Assembly: GCF_013375535.1 (NCBI RefSeq)
Contig: NZ_JABXJG010000001.1
Location: 1,240,001-1,304,000, forward strand
Direction: 5' to 3'
Origin: Sphingobium sp. 15-1
GTDB lineage: Bacteria; Pseudomonadota; Alphaproteobacteria; Sphingomonadales; Sphingomonadaceae
Length of the DNA: 64,000 bases
Within the stretch, counting starts at the first letter, position 1; every line of letters starts with the position of its first letter. The notes beneath the pieces were generated by a model. It was not told the origin of the DNA. It saw only the letters and a list, made by a program, of their open reading frames with translations, and did not search any database. Position numbers and translations under genes: made by a program. Positions 36,655 to 47,080 of this stretch are shown piece after piece.

Positions 36655-38964
36655 ATGGCATCGACCGAAAAGAAGAAGAAAACCGTCTCCGCCCGTACCA
36701 AGGTGCGGCCCGCAGGCTTCCCGACGCGCGAACAGGTGATGGATTTCATCGCCTCGTCCGAGCAGCCGGCCGGAAAGCGGGAGATCGCGAAGGCTTTCGG
36801 CCTCAAGGGGCAGGAGAAGATCGCGCTCAAGGCGCTGCTCAAGGATATGGCGGATGAGGGGCTGATCGACATCGGTCCGGCGCGGGCTTTTCACAAGATG
36901 GGCGGCGTGCCCAAGGTCACGGTGCTGCGGATCGTCGATGTCGACGACACGACCCTGATCGCCACGCCGGAGCGCTGGGAGGCTGAGGGGCAGCCCGCGC
37001 CCCGGTTGCGCGTCGTGGAGCGGGGCAAGCGGGGTGCGCTGACCATAGGCGACCGCATATTGGCGCGCACCGAGGAGGCCGGGCGCGGCTGGGTCGCGCA
37101 TCCGATGAAGAAGCTTGCCAAGGCCAGCGAGGAATTGCTGGGCGTGGTCGAGGAAGGGGACGGCGGCAAGCTGTGGCTGCGCCCGGTCGACAAGCGCATT
37201 CGCCGGGATACGCCGATTTCCGATGCGGGAAGCGCGAAGAAAGGCGATCTGGTGCTGGCCGAGCCGGTGGGGCGCCCTCCCCGGATCACGGCGCGGGTGA
37301 CGGACATATTGGGCGATCCCTTCGCGCCGCGCAGCTTCAGCCTGATCGCCATTCACAAGCACGGCATTCCCCACGTCTTTTCCGAGCGGGTGGAGGAAGA
37401 AGCTGTTTCTGCCTCCAAGCTCGCTCTGCATGAGGAAAAGCGGGAGGATTTGCGGCATTTGCCCATCGTCGCCATCGATCCCGTCGATGCGCGGGACCAT
37501 GACGATGCGGTCTGGGCCGCGCCGGACGACGATCCCGCCAATGCGGGGGGCTACAAGGCGATCGTCGCGATCGCGGACGTCAGCTATTATGTGCGACCGG
37601 GGAGCGCGCTGGACCGCGAAGCGAGGAAGCGCGGCAACAGCGTCTATTTCCCCGATCTGGTCGTGCCGATGCTGCCGCATCAGCTTTCCTCGGACATGTG
37701 TTCGCTGCGGGCGGGCGAGGATCGGGCGGCGATGGCCTGTCATCTTGTGCTGGATGCTGCGGGCAAGGTGAAGAGTTGGCGCTTTTCCCGCGCCGTCATC
37801 CGGGTGGCGGCGGTGCTGGCCTATGAGGACGCGCAGGCGGCAATCGATGGGACGCGGGAGCAGCCGCTGCTGGAAACGGCGCTGAAACCGCTCTGGGCCT
37901 GCTGGGCGCTGCTGCGCAAGGCCCGGGACAAGCGGGAGCCGCTGGCGCTCGACCTGCCGGAGCGGCGGGTGGTGCTGGACGAATATGGCAAGATCGTCAG
38001 CGTGGCGGTGCGCGAGCGGCTCGACGCGCATATGCTGATCGAGGATTATATGATCGCCGCCAATGTCGCGGCGGCCAAGGCGCTGGAGGCAAAGAAGGCG
38101 CCGGTCATGTACCGCGTCCATGAACCGCCGAGCCGCGACAAGCTGGTGGCGTTGAAGGACTATCTGGCGACCTTCGACATCGAATTCGCGCTGGGGCAGG
38201 TGGTGAAGCCATCGACCTTCAACCGCCTCATCGAGCGCGTCGGAGAGGCCGAGGAGAAGCCGCAGATCATGGAGCAGATCCTGCGCAGCCAGACCCAGGC
38301 CTATTATGCGCCGTCGAATATGGGGCATTTCGGGCTGGCTCTGGGGTCTTACGCGCATTTCACCTCGCCTATCCGGCGCTATGCGGACCTGCTGGTGCAT
38401 CGGGCGCTGGTGGGCGCCTATGGGCTGGAGCTGCCCACGCCCAAGGGGGATATTCCCGACCGATCCTCACTGAGCGGCGAGGATATGGAGAATATGGGCC
38501 GCGTGGGCGAGATGATCAGCCAGCATGAACGCCGCGCCATGGAGGCGGAGCGCGAGACCATCGATCGTTATGTCGCGGCCTTTCTGGCGGCGCATGTGGG
38601 CGATCTGGTGGAGGCGCGGATCACTGGGGTGCAGAGCTTCGGCTTCTTCGCCACGGTCGAGGGGCTGGGCGGCGACGGGCTGGTGCCGGTCTCGACCCTG
38701 GGCGACGAGCGATTCTTCTACGACGAGGCCGGGCGGGCGCTGGAGGGCGTCGAGAGCGGCGACCGCTACACGGTCGGACAGCGGCTGCAATTGCGGCTGG
38801 TGGAGGCGGACCCGATCAACGGCGCGCTGCGCTACGAACTGCCCGATGCCCTGCCCCAGCGGCCGAGCTTCAAAAAGGATCGCGTGCGGCCGGGCAGCGC
38901 CCGGCGCGGGCGGCCCGCCAATGTCCGGCATATCGGGGCGAAGCGGGGCAAGCATCGGCGGTGA
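36655..38964 (+). CDS. rnr: Ribonuclease R
   Basis: A 3'-5' exoribonuclease of the RNB family that degrades structured RNA. ATG 36655 (MASTEKKKKTVSARTK) gives 769 residues: basic N-terminal region with winged-helix domain, cold-shock domains, the RNB catalytic centre with metal-binding Asp residues in AIDPVDARDHDDAVWA, FTSPIRRYADLLVHR, and a C-terminal S1 domain (GVQSFGFFATVEGLGGDGL). A basic tail rich in Arg/Gly/Lys ends the protein. The frame continues 81 codons upstream through repeat R1, which is not part of the protein. Confidence 0.95.
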   Translation: MASTEKKKKTVSARTKVRPAGFPTREQVMDFIASSEQPAGKREIAKAFGLKGQEKIALKALLKDMADEGLIDIGPARAFHKMGGVPKVTVLRIVDVDDTTLIATPERWEAEGQPAPRLRVVERGKRGALTIGDRILARTEEAGRGWVAHPMKKLAKASEELLGVVEEGDGGKLWLRPVDKRIRRDTPISDAGSAKKGDLVLAEPVGRPPRITARVTDILGDPFAPRSFSLIAIHKHGIPHVFSERVEEEAVSASKLALHEEKREDLRHLPIVAIDPVDARDHDDAVWAAPDDDPANAGGYKAIVAIADVSYYVRPGSALDREARKRGNSVYFPDLVVPMLPHQLSSDMCSLRAGEDRAAMACHLVLDAAGKVKSWRFSRAVIRVAAVLAYEDAQAAIDGTREQPLLETALKPLWACWALLRKARDKREPLALDLPERRVVLDEYGKIVSVAVRERLDAHMLIEDYMIAANVAAAKALEAKKAPVMYRVHEPPSRDKLVALKDYLATFDIEFALGQVVKPSTFNRLIERVGEAEEKPQIMEQILRSQTQAYYAPSNMGHFGLALGSYAHFTSPIRRYADLLVHRALVGAYGLELPTPKGDIPDRSSLSGEDMENMGRVGEMISQHERRAMEAERETIDRYVAAFLAAHVGDLVEARITGVQSFGFFATVEGLGGDGLVPVSTLGDERFFYDEAGRALEGVESGDRYTVGQRLQLRLVEADPINGALRYELPDALPQRPSFKKDRVRPGSARRGRPANVRHIGAKRGKHRR

Positions 38965-38986
38965 TGGGTCCGTGTGCCTCCAAATA

Positions 38987-39074
38987 CCGTGCTCCTGCGC
39001 AGGCAGGAGCCCAGTTCTGCCGCCGGTGGATTATCGCACCGGTTGGACTGGGCTCCTGCATTCGCAGGAGCACG
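38987..39074. repeat. Inverted repeat R1, copy 4 (long form, 88 bp)
   Basis: Near-perfect arms (CCGTGCTCCTGCGCAGG and complement) and a centre containing GGTGGATTATCGCACCG. It follows the rnr stop by 22 bases. Confidence 0.92.
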
Positions 39075-39110
39075 TAGTGTCGGAAGCTTAAACCGGATAA
39101 ATTCAACGGG

Positions 39111-39140
39111 AAAGGGAGGCCTCACAGGACCGCCCTTTTT
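39111..39140 (+). terminator. Probable rho-independent terminator after rnr
   Basis: AAAGGGAGG pairs with CCGCCCTTT (one mismatch) around a 10-base loop, followed by further T residues. It lies between convergent rnr and the gene ending at 39160. Confidence 0.55.
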
Positions 39141-39159
39141 CGTTGTCGTGCTCGAGACC

Positions 39160-39480
39160 TCAGGCCGCCGCGCTCTCCGGCTCCACGGCGAACAGGGTCA
39201 CGCCCTTATATTTGCTGTCGCTCTGATCGTAGAGGCCGTGCATCGCCTCGAACTTTTCCTCGATCAGACTGACGTCGTTCAAGCCAGCCAGCTTGAAAGT
39301 GCCCAGCTTCAGTTCCCGCGGCGGGCGGCCGTCGCGCTCGATCGTCACCGCGTCGATGAACATCTCGTCATGGCGCGTGTAAAGGATGTGCGGAGCCAGC
39401 TTCACGGCCATCTTATTATAGGTCGCGGTCAGACATTTCTGAAGCGCGATGGCTTCGAAGAACATGGTGGGAGCGGTCAT
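39160..39480 (-). CDS. Small conserved-looking protein resembling a WYL-type fold
   Basis: A 106-residue soluble protein starting at ATG 39480. The order of features (AIALQKCLTATYNK, LAPHILYTRHDEMFIDA, a short linker, RELKLGTFKLAGL) recalls the C-terminal WYL ligand-binding domain, though without a helix-turn-helix. The WYL link is my inference from pattern, not an established assignment. It stands upstream of nothing obvious on its strand and is convergent with rnr; a MATE gene lies upstream. Confidence 0.7.
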   Translation of the reverse strand: MTAPTMFFEAIALQKCLTATYNKMAVKLAPHILYTRHDEMFIDAVTIERDGRPPRELKLGTFKLAGLNDVSLIEEKFEAMHGLYDQSDSKYKGVTLFAVEPESAAA

Positions 39481-39581
39481 AATGCGCTTTTCATGGCCGA
39501 TTTGGCGCTCAGGTTCAATTGCTTTGTGCGTCGCACCATCGATGAGCGGCGCAACCAGGCGTATTTGCGGGATGAATGGCG

Positions 39582-40957
39582 TCAGATGCTTCGCGCATGC
39601 GGCAACAGGTTCAGCCGCTCGCGCAACGCCCAGCGCGTGACGAGCGACAAGGCCACGACTCCAAGCCCGCTCGCCAGCCCGAGCCAAATGCCCAGCCCCT
39701 GCAACCCGAGCGGAAAGGCCAGAATGACGCCGACGCCGATGCCAATCACCCAATAGCCGATCAGCGCGAAGATCATCGGCACCCGCGTATCCTGTATGCC
39801 CCTGAGCACGCCCGCGCCGACCGCCTGCGCGGCGTCCACCAACTGGAACAAAGCCGCCACGCCCAGAAAGCCGACCGCCAGCGCCGCCGTCCTCCCATTG
39901 GCCGGATCGCGCAGATCGAGGAAGGCCGAGATCAGCATCCGGGGGAAGGCGATCAGCATCGCCGCCGCCATCAGCGCGAATCCGGTCCCGATCGCCAGCG
40001 CCAGCCACCCCGCCCGGCCGACGCCTGCCCGGTCCCGCTTCCCATAGGCCAGCCCGACGCGCACTGTCGCCGCCTGGCCGATGCCCATCGGCACCATGAA
40101 GACCAGCGCGGCGATCTGGATCGCCACCGCATGCGCCGCCAGCGAGTCGCGGTCGATCAACCCCATCAGGAAGGCGGAGGCGTTGAATACGGTCGTCTCC
40201 AGCCCCAGGGTGATCGCGATCGGCAGGCCCAGTGCCCAGACCGCCCGGTGCCGTTCCCGATCCCGCGTCCAGAACCGCCCCAGCAGACGATAGCGGCGGA
40301 ACCGCCGGTCGATCAGGATCACCGCCAGCAAACCGAAGAACAGGAAGGAGGATGACAGGCTGCTCGCGATCCCCGCGCCGAAAATCCCCAAGGCGGGGAA
40401 ACCCAGATGCCCGAAGATCAGCGCCCAGCCCGCCAGCACGTTGAACGGGATGGCGCAGACCATGATGACCAGACCCCAGACCGGCCGTTCCAGCGCGGAG
40501 ATGAAGTTGCGCAGCGTCGTGAAGCCCAGAAAGGGCAGCAACGCCCATTGCAGCCCGCGCATCAATTCCCCGGCTTGCCGCGCAAGGTCGGCTTCCTGCC
40601 CCATCAGCAGCAGGATCGCCTCGCTTTCCCACAGCAGCGCCCAGGCGGGCAGCACGAACAGCGCCGCCGCGCGCAGCGTCTGGTGCACGGTGCGCCGGAC
40701 GTCGCGCACCGAATGCCGCCGCCGTCCCCGCTCCGTGGCGATCAGCGGCGCGGCGGCGGTCACCAGCCCCATGCCGAAGATCAGCAGCGCGTTGAACAGG
40801 TTGATCGCCAGCGCGCCCGAAGCGACCGCCCCAGCCCCAAGCCGCCCCAGCAGCAGCAGGTCGGTCGCGGCAATGCCCGCCCAGGCGATATTGCCCGCGA
40901 TCATCGGCAACGCGAGCGCCGTCAGCGCCCCGGCCTCCAGGCGCCAGGGTGACGCCA

Positions 40958-40958
<1 letters not shown>
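39582..40958 (-). CDS. norM: MATE-family multidrug efflux protein
   Basis: A 458-residue, 12-helix cation antiporter of the NorM branch of the MATE family, exporting cationic drugs or dyes. Recognisable segments are ALPMIAGNIAWAGIAATDLLLLG, GIGQAATVRVGLAYG and QAVGAGVLRGIQDTRVPM. ATG 40958 overlaps the DUF808 TGA (TGATG), so the two are coupled; a TTG lies one codon upstream. Substrate unknown. The norM symbol is by subfamily resemblance. Confidence 0.92.
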
Positions 40959-41887
<929 letters not shown>

Positions 41888-42056
41888 TGATTAAATTCCC
41901 CTGTTGGTCCCGCTATGGAACCGGCAGCCGTCTCATAGAGGCGGGGCAAAGGCGGGGCAATGGATTGGATGGGCCAATTGCGTCATGCTGAACCCGGTTC
42001 GGCATCCATCACGCTCCCGGAGACCAGTGTGGCGGAATCGAAGTTCGTTTCATTGC

Positions 42057-42085
42057 CGTCATCCCAGGCTTGACCCGGGATGACG
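42057..42085. repeat. Small palindrome, R4-like
   Basis: CGTCATCCC and GGGATGACG form the arms of a 29-bp palindrome that resembles one arm of R4. It is the only notable content of the 243-bp gap between DUF808 and the small gene at 42131. Confidence 0.5.
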
Positions 42086-42130
42086 AAATCAATGTGGTGA
42101 ACTTCGAATTCAGGGGACCAGCGCCGGCTC

Positions 42131-42379
42131 TTAGTGCAGGCCGCGATAATTGCCGGGCGGGTCGCTGGCGGGGAAGCTTTCGTCGATCTGCTCATCCACC
42201 AGGTCCCAGTCGCGCGCATCGATATGCTGCTCGTCCGGCCCGGCGTCGCGCACCCGGCCCGCAGTGAAGGCGGGGGTCCAATGGTCCTCGCTCTCGCGCC
42301 TGCCTTGCCATTCCTTCCACCCTTTCCAGGCCGCCGCGCCCAGCCCGGTAAGGAATGCCAGCTTCAACAACCCCTTCAT
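42131..42379 (-). CDS. Small protein with N-terminal membrane helix and DESFPASDPP motif
   Basis: An 82-residue protein. A short hydrophobic start (LLKLAFLTGLGAAAWKG) is followed by an acidic soluble part ending in DEQIDESFPASDPPGNYR. The DESFPASDPP motif recurs in small proteobacterial proteins of unknown function. Its ATG overlaps the stop of the 110-residue gene upstream (ATGA), so both belong to one unit. Confidence 0.75.
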   Translation of the reverse strand: MKGLLKLAFLTGLGAAAWKGWKEWQGRRESEDHWTPAFTAGRVRDAGPDEQHIDARDWDLVDEQIDESFPASDPPGNYRGLH

Positions 42380-42708
42380 CTCCGTTTCTCCTGTGCTTCG
42401 TGCAGATGAACCCACTCCGCGTGATTGCCGCCGACGCTGTCGGGCGGCAGCGGGATTTCGCCTTCCTCGTCGGTACCGGCCGGCGGATCGGCGGTGGAGG
42501 AGCCTGATGCGACCGTCCACCGTTCCCGCAGCGCGGCGTCGATCATGGCTTGCCAGACGCGCCCGTCGCCCGCCTCGCGCATCGCCTCGTCGGGATCTTT
42601 AATGATGGCGAGCAGGCTGGCGGCGTCCTCCACCTGATCCTGCCAGCGATCAGGATTGGCGGCGGCCAGATGGCGGGCCAGCCGTTCCAGAAGGGTGCGC
42701 TGCTCCAT
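42376..42708 (-). CDS. Hypothetical protein, coupled to the small gene at 42131
   Basis: A 110-residue soluble protein without recognised domain. It is helical at the N-terminus (LLERLARHLAAANPDRWQDQ), contains DPDEAMREAGDG, and has an acidic, Pro-rich C-terminal part (GTDEEGEIPLPPDS). The ATGA overlap with the following gene and the regular codon use support it as real. It diverges from the stress-type gene at 42812. Confidence 0.65.
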   Translation of the reverse strand: MEQRTLLERLARHLAAANPDRWQDQVEDAASLLAIIKDPDEAMREAGDGRVWQAMIDAALRERWTVASGSSTADPPAGTDEEGEIPLPPDSVGGNHAEWVHLHEAQEKRR

Positions 42709-42811
42709 GGCCTGTTGAACGCTGGTGCCGCCGCTCTGTTCCCATTGCGCAACAATCTGAACGGTAGCGTCCGTCAGTCGTTACAGCGCGGAGGATCGAA
42801 AGGAGAAGATC

Positions 42812-43117
42812 ATGCCACAGGGCGACAAGAGCAGCTACACCGACAAGCAGAAGCGCAAAGCCGAACATATCGAGCAAGGCTATGAGGATCGCGGCGTTCC
42901 CGGCGAGGAAGCGGAACGACGCGCCTGGGCCACCGTGAACAAGGAATCGGGCGGCGGCCACAAATCCGGGTCCGGCCGGGGCAAGCCGGACAGCCATGCC
43001 TCGTCGCGCAAGGGCGGCAGGAAGGGCGGCGGCGCATCGGCGCGGCGGCCAGCGGCGGATCGCTCCGCCGCGGCGAAGAAGGGTTGGGAAACCCGCCGCA
43101 AAAGGGCGCAGGGCTGA
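42812..43117 (+). CDS. Small basic protein of the GDKS-YTDKQKRKAEHI family
   Basis: A 101-residue, strongly basic protein. The N-terminal pattern GDKSSYTDKQKRKAEHI, then EDRGVPGEEAERRAWATVNK and a Gly/Ser/Lys-rich tail, is a widespread proteobacterial family often labelled plasmid stabilisation protein, although no mechanism is established. AAAGGAG lies a few bases before the ATG. Likely nucleic-acid associated by composition; this is inference. Confidence 0.82.
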   Translation: MPQGDKSSYTDKQKRKAEHIEQGYEDRGVPGEEAERRAWATVNKESGGGHKSGSGRGKPDSHASSRKGGRKGGGASARRPAADRSAAAKKGWETRRKRAQG

Positions 43118-43148
43118 AGGCAGCGGGCGACGGCTTCAGTCCTCCGCC

Positions 43149-43781
43149 CTAATCCTCCGCCCTGTAATGCGGCAGGCCCAGGCCGCGCCAGATGGCGATG
43201 GCGCGCAGCAGGAAACCGAGCAGCGCGGCGATCAGCCCTGCGACGGGAATGTCGAGTCCGGCCCAGCGCAGCGCCACGAACAGGCCCGACGCCAGCGCGG
43301 CTGCGGTCACATAGAGTTCGGGGCGCAGCAATATGGACGGCTCCCCCGCCAGCAGGTCGCGCATGATGCCGCCGACGCAGCCGGTGACGACGCCCATCAT
43401 CGCCGCCACGAAGGGCGGGATGCCATAGCTCATCGCCTTGGCCGCGCCATAGACGGCGAAGGCGGCGAGTCCCACCGCGTCCAGCCAGTCGAGGGCGCGG
43501 TCGCTCCACAGGCGGCGCGGGGTGAACCAGACGAGCAGCGCCGCGATCATGCAGGCGATGGCGGGCACGGCGTCGCGGACCCAGAAGACCGGCGCGCCAA
43601 TCAGCAGGTCGCGCACCGTGCCGCCCCCTACCCCCGTCACCAGCGCGAAGAAAGCGAAGGTGACGAGCGTCTGGCGCAGGCGCGCGGCCGCCAGCGCGCC
43701 GGACGCCGCAAAGACGAAGGTGCCGACGATGCTCAGCGTTTCAAGGACCGGGCCGATCTGCGGCAGCAGCGTCTGGTGCAT
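43149..43781 (-). CDS. TRIC-type channel / UPF0126 family membrane protein
   Basis: A 210-residue protein with seven helices made of two related halves. The repeated glycine motif is visible as TGVGGGTVRDLLIGAP and TGCVGGIMRDLLAGEPS. Prokaryotic members (YadS, YicG) are TRIC-like cation channels, reported to pass K+ or other small solutes. It lies upstream of and on the same strand as no close partner; gpx is 15 bases upstream, so both may be co-transcribed. Confidence 0.9.
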   Translation of the reverse strand: MHQTLLPQIGPVLETLSIVGTFVFAASGALAAARLRQTLVTFAFFALVTGVGGGTVRDLLIGAPVFWVRDAVPAIACMIAALLVWFTPRRLWSDRALDWLDAVGLAAFAVYGAAKAMSYGIPPFVAAMMGVVTGCVGGIMRDLLAGEPSILLRPELYVTAAALASGLFVALRWAGLDIPVAGLIAALLGFLLRAIAIWRGLGLPHYRAED

Positions 43782-43796
43782 GGGCGGCGCGGGGCG

Positions 43797-44342
43797 TTAT
43801 TTCGCCAGTTCGGCCTCGATGGCCGCGATCAGACCGGCGTCGTCAGGCGCGGTCGTGGGCGCGAAGCGGGCCGCGACCGTGCCGTCCTTGGCGATCACGA
43901 ACTTCTCGAAATTCCAGAGCACCTCCGGTTCCGGATTGGGCGCGATGCCATAGCCCGCCAGTTTTTCGCGGAAGGCTGCGCCTTCGCCCTGGGCAACCGG
44001 CAGGGCGCTGGTGAGCGCGGCGTAGAGCGGGTGCTTTTCCGGGCCGGTGACGACGATCTTCTCGAACATCGGGAAATCGACGCCGAAATTGGTGGTGCAG
44101 AAGGTCGCGATCTCCTCATTGCTGCCTGGCTCCTGCGCGCCAAAGTCATTGGCGGGGAAGCCCGCGACGACCAGGCCCTTGTCCTTATAGTCGCCGTAGA
44201 GCTTCTCCAGCCCCTCATATTGCGGGGTCAGGCCGCATTTGGAGGCGACGTTGACCGCCAGCACCACCTGGCCCGCATAATCGGCCAGGCTGGCGTCGGC
44301 ACCCTTGATGGTCTTGAGCGGGATTTGCTGAATATCGGTCAT
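43797..44342 (-). CDS. Glutathione peroxidase-family thiol peroxidase
   Basis: A 181-residue thioredoxin-fold peroxidase. The peroxidatic Cys is in NVASKCGLTPQYEGLE; the family's Gln and Trp are in FPANDFGAQEPG and EVLWNFEKFV. It reduces hydroperoxides in the cytoplasm with glutathione or thioredoxin; which donor is used cannot be told here. It lies between the VIT gene (37 bases upstream) and the TRIC gene, all on the minus strand. Confidence 0.94.
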   Translation of the reverse strand: MTDIQQIPLKTIKGADASLADYAGQVVLAVNVASKCGLTPQYEGLEKLYGDYKDKGLVVAGFPANDFGAQEPGSNEEIATFCTTNFGVDFPMFEKIVVTGPEKHPLYAALTSALPVAQGEGAAFREKLAGYGIAPNPEPEVLWNFEKFVIAKDGTVAARFAPTTAPDDAGLIAAIEAELAK

Positions 44343-44379
44343 TTTTTCGTCTCCTTGGGAATGGGGTTGAACCGGTCCG

Positions 44380-45105
44380 TCATATGGCCGCGCCGAAAAG
44401 CTTGCCCACGCCCGACGTCGCGAGCATCGCGAACACGCCCCAGAAGACGACGCGGGCGACAGCGCGCAAAATTCCGCCGCCGCCGAGCCGCGCCCCGATA
44501 TAGCCCAGCACCGCCAGGCAAAGCAGGGACGTCAGGGCAACGGCGACGATGGCATGAGACGGGCTGGCGACCGCGGCCAATACGGGCGCGACGGCGCCGA
44601 CCGAAAAGGTCGCGGCGGATGTCAACGCGGCCTGGATTGGGCGCGCCGTGCTGATGTCGGAAATGCCCAGCTCGTCGCGGGCATGGGCGGCCAGCGCGTC
44701 GACATTCATCAACTGCGTCGCCACCTGACCGGCAAGGTCCGTCGTCAGGCCGCGATCGACATAGATGTCGCGCAGTTCCTCCCATTCGACATGCGGCTGT
44801 TGGGCCAGCGCCTTCTTTTCCTTGGCCAGATCGGCGCGTTCCGTATCGGATTGCGCGCTGACGGAGACATATTCGCCCGCAGCCATCGACATGGCGCCCG
44901 CGACCAGCGCGGCTACGCCGGACAGAAGGATGGTCGAGGATGCGGCGCCGGATGCCGCGATGCCGGTGAGCAGGCTGGCGGTCGAGACGATGCCGTCATT
45001 GGCGCCCAACACGGCGGCGCGCAGCCAGCCGACGCGATTGACATAATGGACGGCGTGATGGCCATCGATCACGTCATTGTCCTGCATCGTGGCGGATTGT
45101 TCCAT
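44380..45105 (-). CDS. VIT1/CCC1-family iron/manganese transporter
   Basis: A 241-residue membrane protein of the vacuolar iron transporter family. The first helix carries VLGANDGIVSTASLLTG and the second region SMAAGEYVSVSAQSDTERAD, both hallmarks. A cytosolic helical loop and three further helices follow. Bacterial members export Fe2+ or Mn2+. Adjacent gpx suggests a joint role against iron-driven oxidative stress; that link is inferred. Confidence 0.93.
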   Translation of the reverse strand: MEQSATMQDNDVIDGHHAVHYVNRVGWLRAAVLGANDGIVSTASLLTGIAASGAASSTILLSGVAALVAGAMSMAAGEYVSVSAQSDTERADLAKEKKALAQQPHVEWEELRDIYVDRGLTTDLAGQVATQLMNVDALAAHARDELGISDISTARPIQAALTSAATFSVGAVAPVLAAVASPSHAIVAVALTSLLCLAVLGYIGARLGGGGILRAVARVVFWGVFAMLATSGVGKLFGAAI

Positions 45106-45163
45106 GCGCTTTCCCCTGACTGGCTACCTTGGCTAACAGATGAGGGGATCGGCGCAAGGCCTT

Positions 45164-46942
45164 CTATCCGCTCAACCCCTCGGCCTTTTCCGCCAGTTCC
45201 AGCCAGCGTTCCTCCGCCGCGTCCTTTTCGGCGCGGGCCTGCTCGATCGCCTTGGTGAGCGCATCGAATTTCCGGGGATCGCGGCTGTAGAGGCTGGGAT
45301 CGGCCAGCGCTTCCTCATCGCGGGCGATGGCGGCCTCTATCTCCTCGATGCGCTGGGGGATCAGGTCGAAATCGCGCTGATCCTTGTAGCTGAGCTTGGT
45401 CGCGGCGGTTTTCTGCGGGGGGGACGCGGCGACCTTCTTCTCCTGCCTCGGCGCATTTTTCGGCTGGCGCTTGGCCACCCAGTCGGCATAGCCGCCGACG
45501 ATCACGTCGATGGTGCCAGAGCCGTCCAGGCCCAGCGTCACGGTGACGGTGCGGTCGAGAAAGTCGCGGTCGTGGCTGACGATCAGGACCGTGCCGTCAT
45601 AATCCGCGATCACTTCCTGAAGCAGATCGAGCGTTTCGAGATCGAGATCGTTGGTCGGTTCGTCAAGCACCAGCAGGTTCGATTCGCGGGCGAATTCGCG
45701 CGCGAACAGCAGGCGGGAGCGTTCGCCGCCCGAGAGCGTGCCGACTTTGGCTTCGGCCAGCGAGGGATCGAAGAGAAATTCCTTGAGATAGCCATGGACA
45801 TGCTTGCGCACGCCACGCACGTCGATCCAGTCGCCGCCCTCCGCCAGCACGTCCCGGACGCGCTTGTCGGGCTGCATCAGGCTGCGCTGCTGGTCGATGA
45901 AGATCATGTCGAGCGACTTGGCCTGTTTGACTTGGCCGGAGTCGGGCGCGAGTTCGCCGGTCAGCAGCTTCAAGAGCGTGGTCTTGCCTGCGCCATTGCC
46001 GCCGACGATGCCGATGCGGTCGCCGCGCTGGATGCGCAGGGAGAAATCCTTGATGACCGTGCGATCCCCGAAATTTTTCGTGACATGTTCGGCGGTGATG
46101 ACGCTCTTGGTCTTGTTGTCGTCGCTGGCGACGGCGATCTTCGCGACGCCCTGAGGCCCGACCATGGCGGCGCGTTGGGCGCGCATTTCCCACAGTTTCG
46201 CGAGGCGGCCCTGGTTGCGCTTGCGCCGGGCGGTGACGCCGCGTTCCAGCCAGTGGGCCTCGATCTTGAGCTTGGCGTCGAGTTTCTCGGCGGCGCGGGC
46301 TTCCTCGGCATAGACGGCTTCCATCCAATCCTCGAAACCGCCGAAGCCAATCTCGTTGCGGCGGATGCCGCCCCGGTCGAGCCAGAGCGTCTGGCGCGTC
46401 AGGCGGGTGAGGAAAGCGCGGTCGTGGCTGATGACGATGAAGGCGCCGTTATAGCGGCTGAGCCAGCCCTCCAGCCAGTCGATCGCGTCGATGTCGAGAT
46501 GGTTGGTCGGCTCGTCCAGCAGCAGCAGGTCGGGTTCGCTGGCCAGGGCGCGGGCGATGGCGGCGCGGCGGCGTTCGCCTCCCGAAGCGGTGGCGGCTTC
46601 GCGGTTGAGATCGGTGCCGAGCTGGCTGGCGATGGCGTCCACCTCATGGGCGGGCGGGGCGAACTGGCCCGCCAGCGCGAAGTCGCGCAGCGTGGCGAAG
46701 CCGGCGACGTCCGGGTCCTGCTCCAGCATGATGACGCGGGCGCCGGGACGGACCGAGCGGGTGCCCTCGTCCGGTTCGATCTGGCCGGCGATCAGCTTGA
46801 GCAGCGTGGTCTTGCCCACGCCGTTGCGGCCGATCAGCGCCAGCCGGTCCCGTTCCCCGACGAAAATGTCGAGATTGCGGAAAAGCCAATGGGTGCCTTG
46901 CGAGAGGCCGAGATTTTCGAAGGAGAGAATAGGTGCCGCCAT
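45164..46942 (-). CDS. uup: ABC-F protein, Uup type
   Basis: A 592-residue soluble protein with two ABC ATPase domains and no membrane part. Walker A sites are GRNGVGKTTLLK and GGNGAGKTTLLK; signatures SGGERRR and SGGERSR; both have LLLDEPTNHLD/LVLDEPTNDLD. The C-terminal coiled-coil (QRIEEIEAAIARDEEAL) is typical of Uup, which binds branched DNA and ribosomes. ATG 46942 (MAAPILSFENLG) is preferred over a start 12 codons upstream. Confidence 0.94.
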   Translation of the reverse strand: MAAPILSFENLGLSQGTHWLFRNLDIFVGERDRLALIGRNGVGKTTLLKLIAGQIEPDEGTRSVRPGARVIMLEQDPDVAGFATLRDFALAGQFAPPAHEVDAIASQLGTDLNREAATASGGERRRAAIARALASEPDLLLLDEPTNHLDIDAIDWLEGWLSRYNGAFIVISHDRAFLTRLTRQTLWLDRGGIRRNEIGFGGFEDWMEAVYAEEARAAEKLDAKLKIEAHWLERGVTARRKRNQGRLAKLWEMRAQRAAMVGPQGVAKIAVASDDNKTKSVITAEHVTKNFGDRTVIKDFSLRIQRGDRIGIVGGNGAGKTTLLKLLTGELAPDSGQVKQAKSLDMIFIDQQRSLMQPDKRVRDVLAEGGDWIDVRGVRKHVHGYLKEFLFDPSLAEAKVGTLSGGERSRLLFAREFARESNLLVLDEPTNDLDLETLDLLQEVIADYDGTVLIVSHDRDFLDRTVTVTLGLDGSGTIDVIVGGYADWVAKRQPKNAPRQEKKVAASPPQKTAATKLSYKDQRDFDLIPQRIEEIEAAIARDEEALADPSLYSRDPRKFDALTKAIEQARAEKDAAEERWLELAEKAEGLSG

Positions 46943-47080
46943 CCGCGTGCAGCTAGGCGTTCCGGGGCTTGGGGGCAAGAGGGGGAACCGGAAGCTGTCT
47001 GACGGCTTTCAACGCATGTCAGCGTCCGTTCATCGCAACCGTCACAATAGATGTGCATTGCTTTTTGAGGAGAAAGCCCT

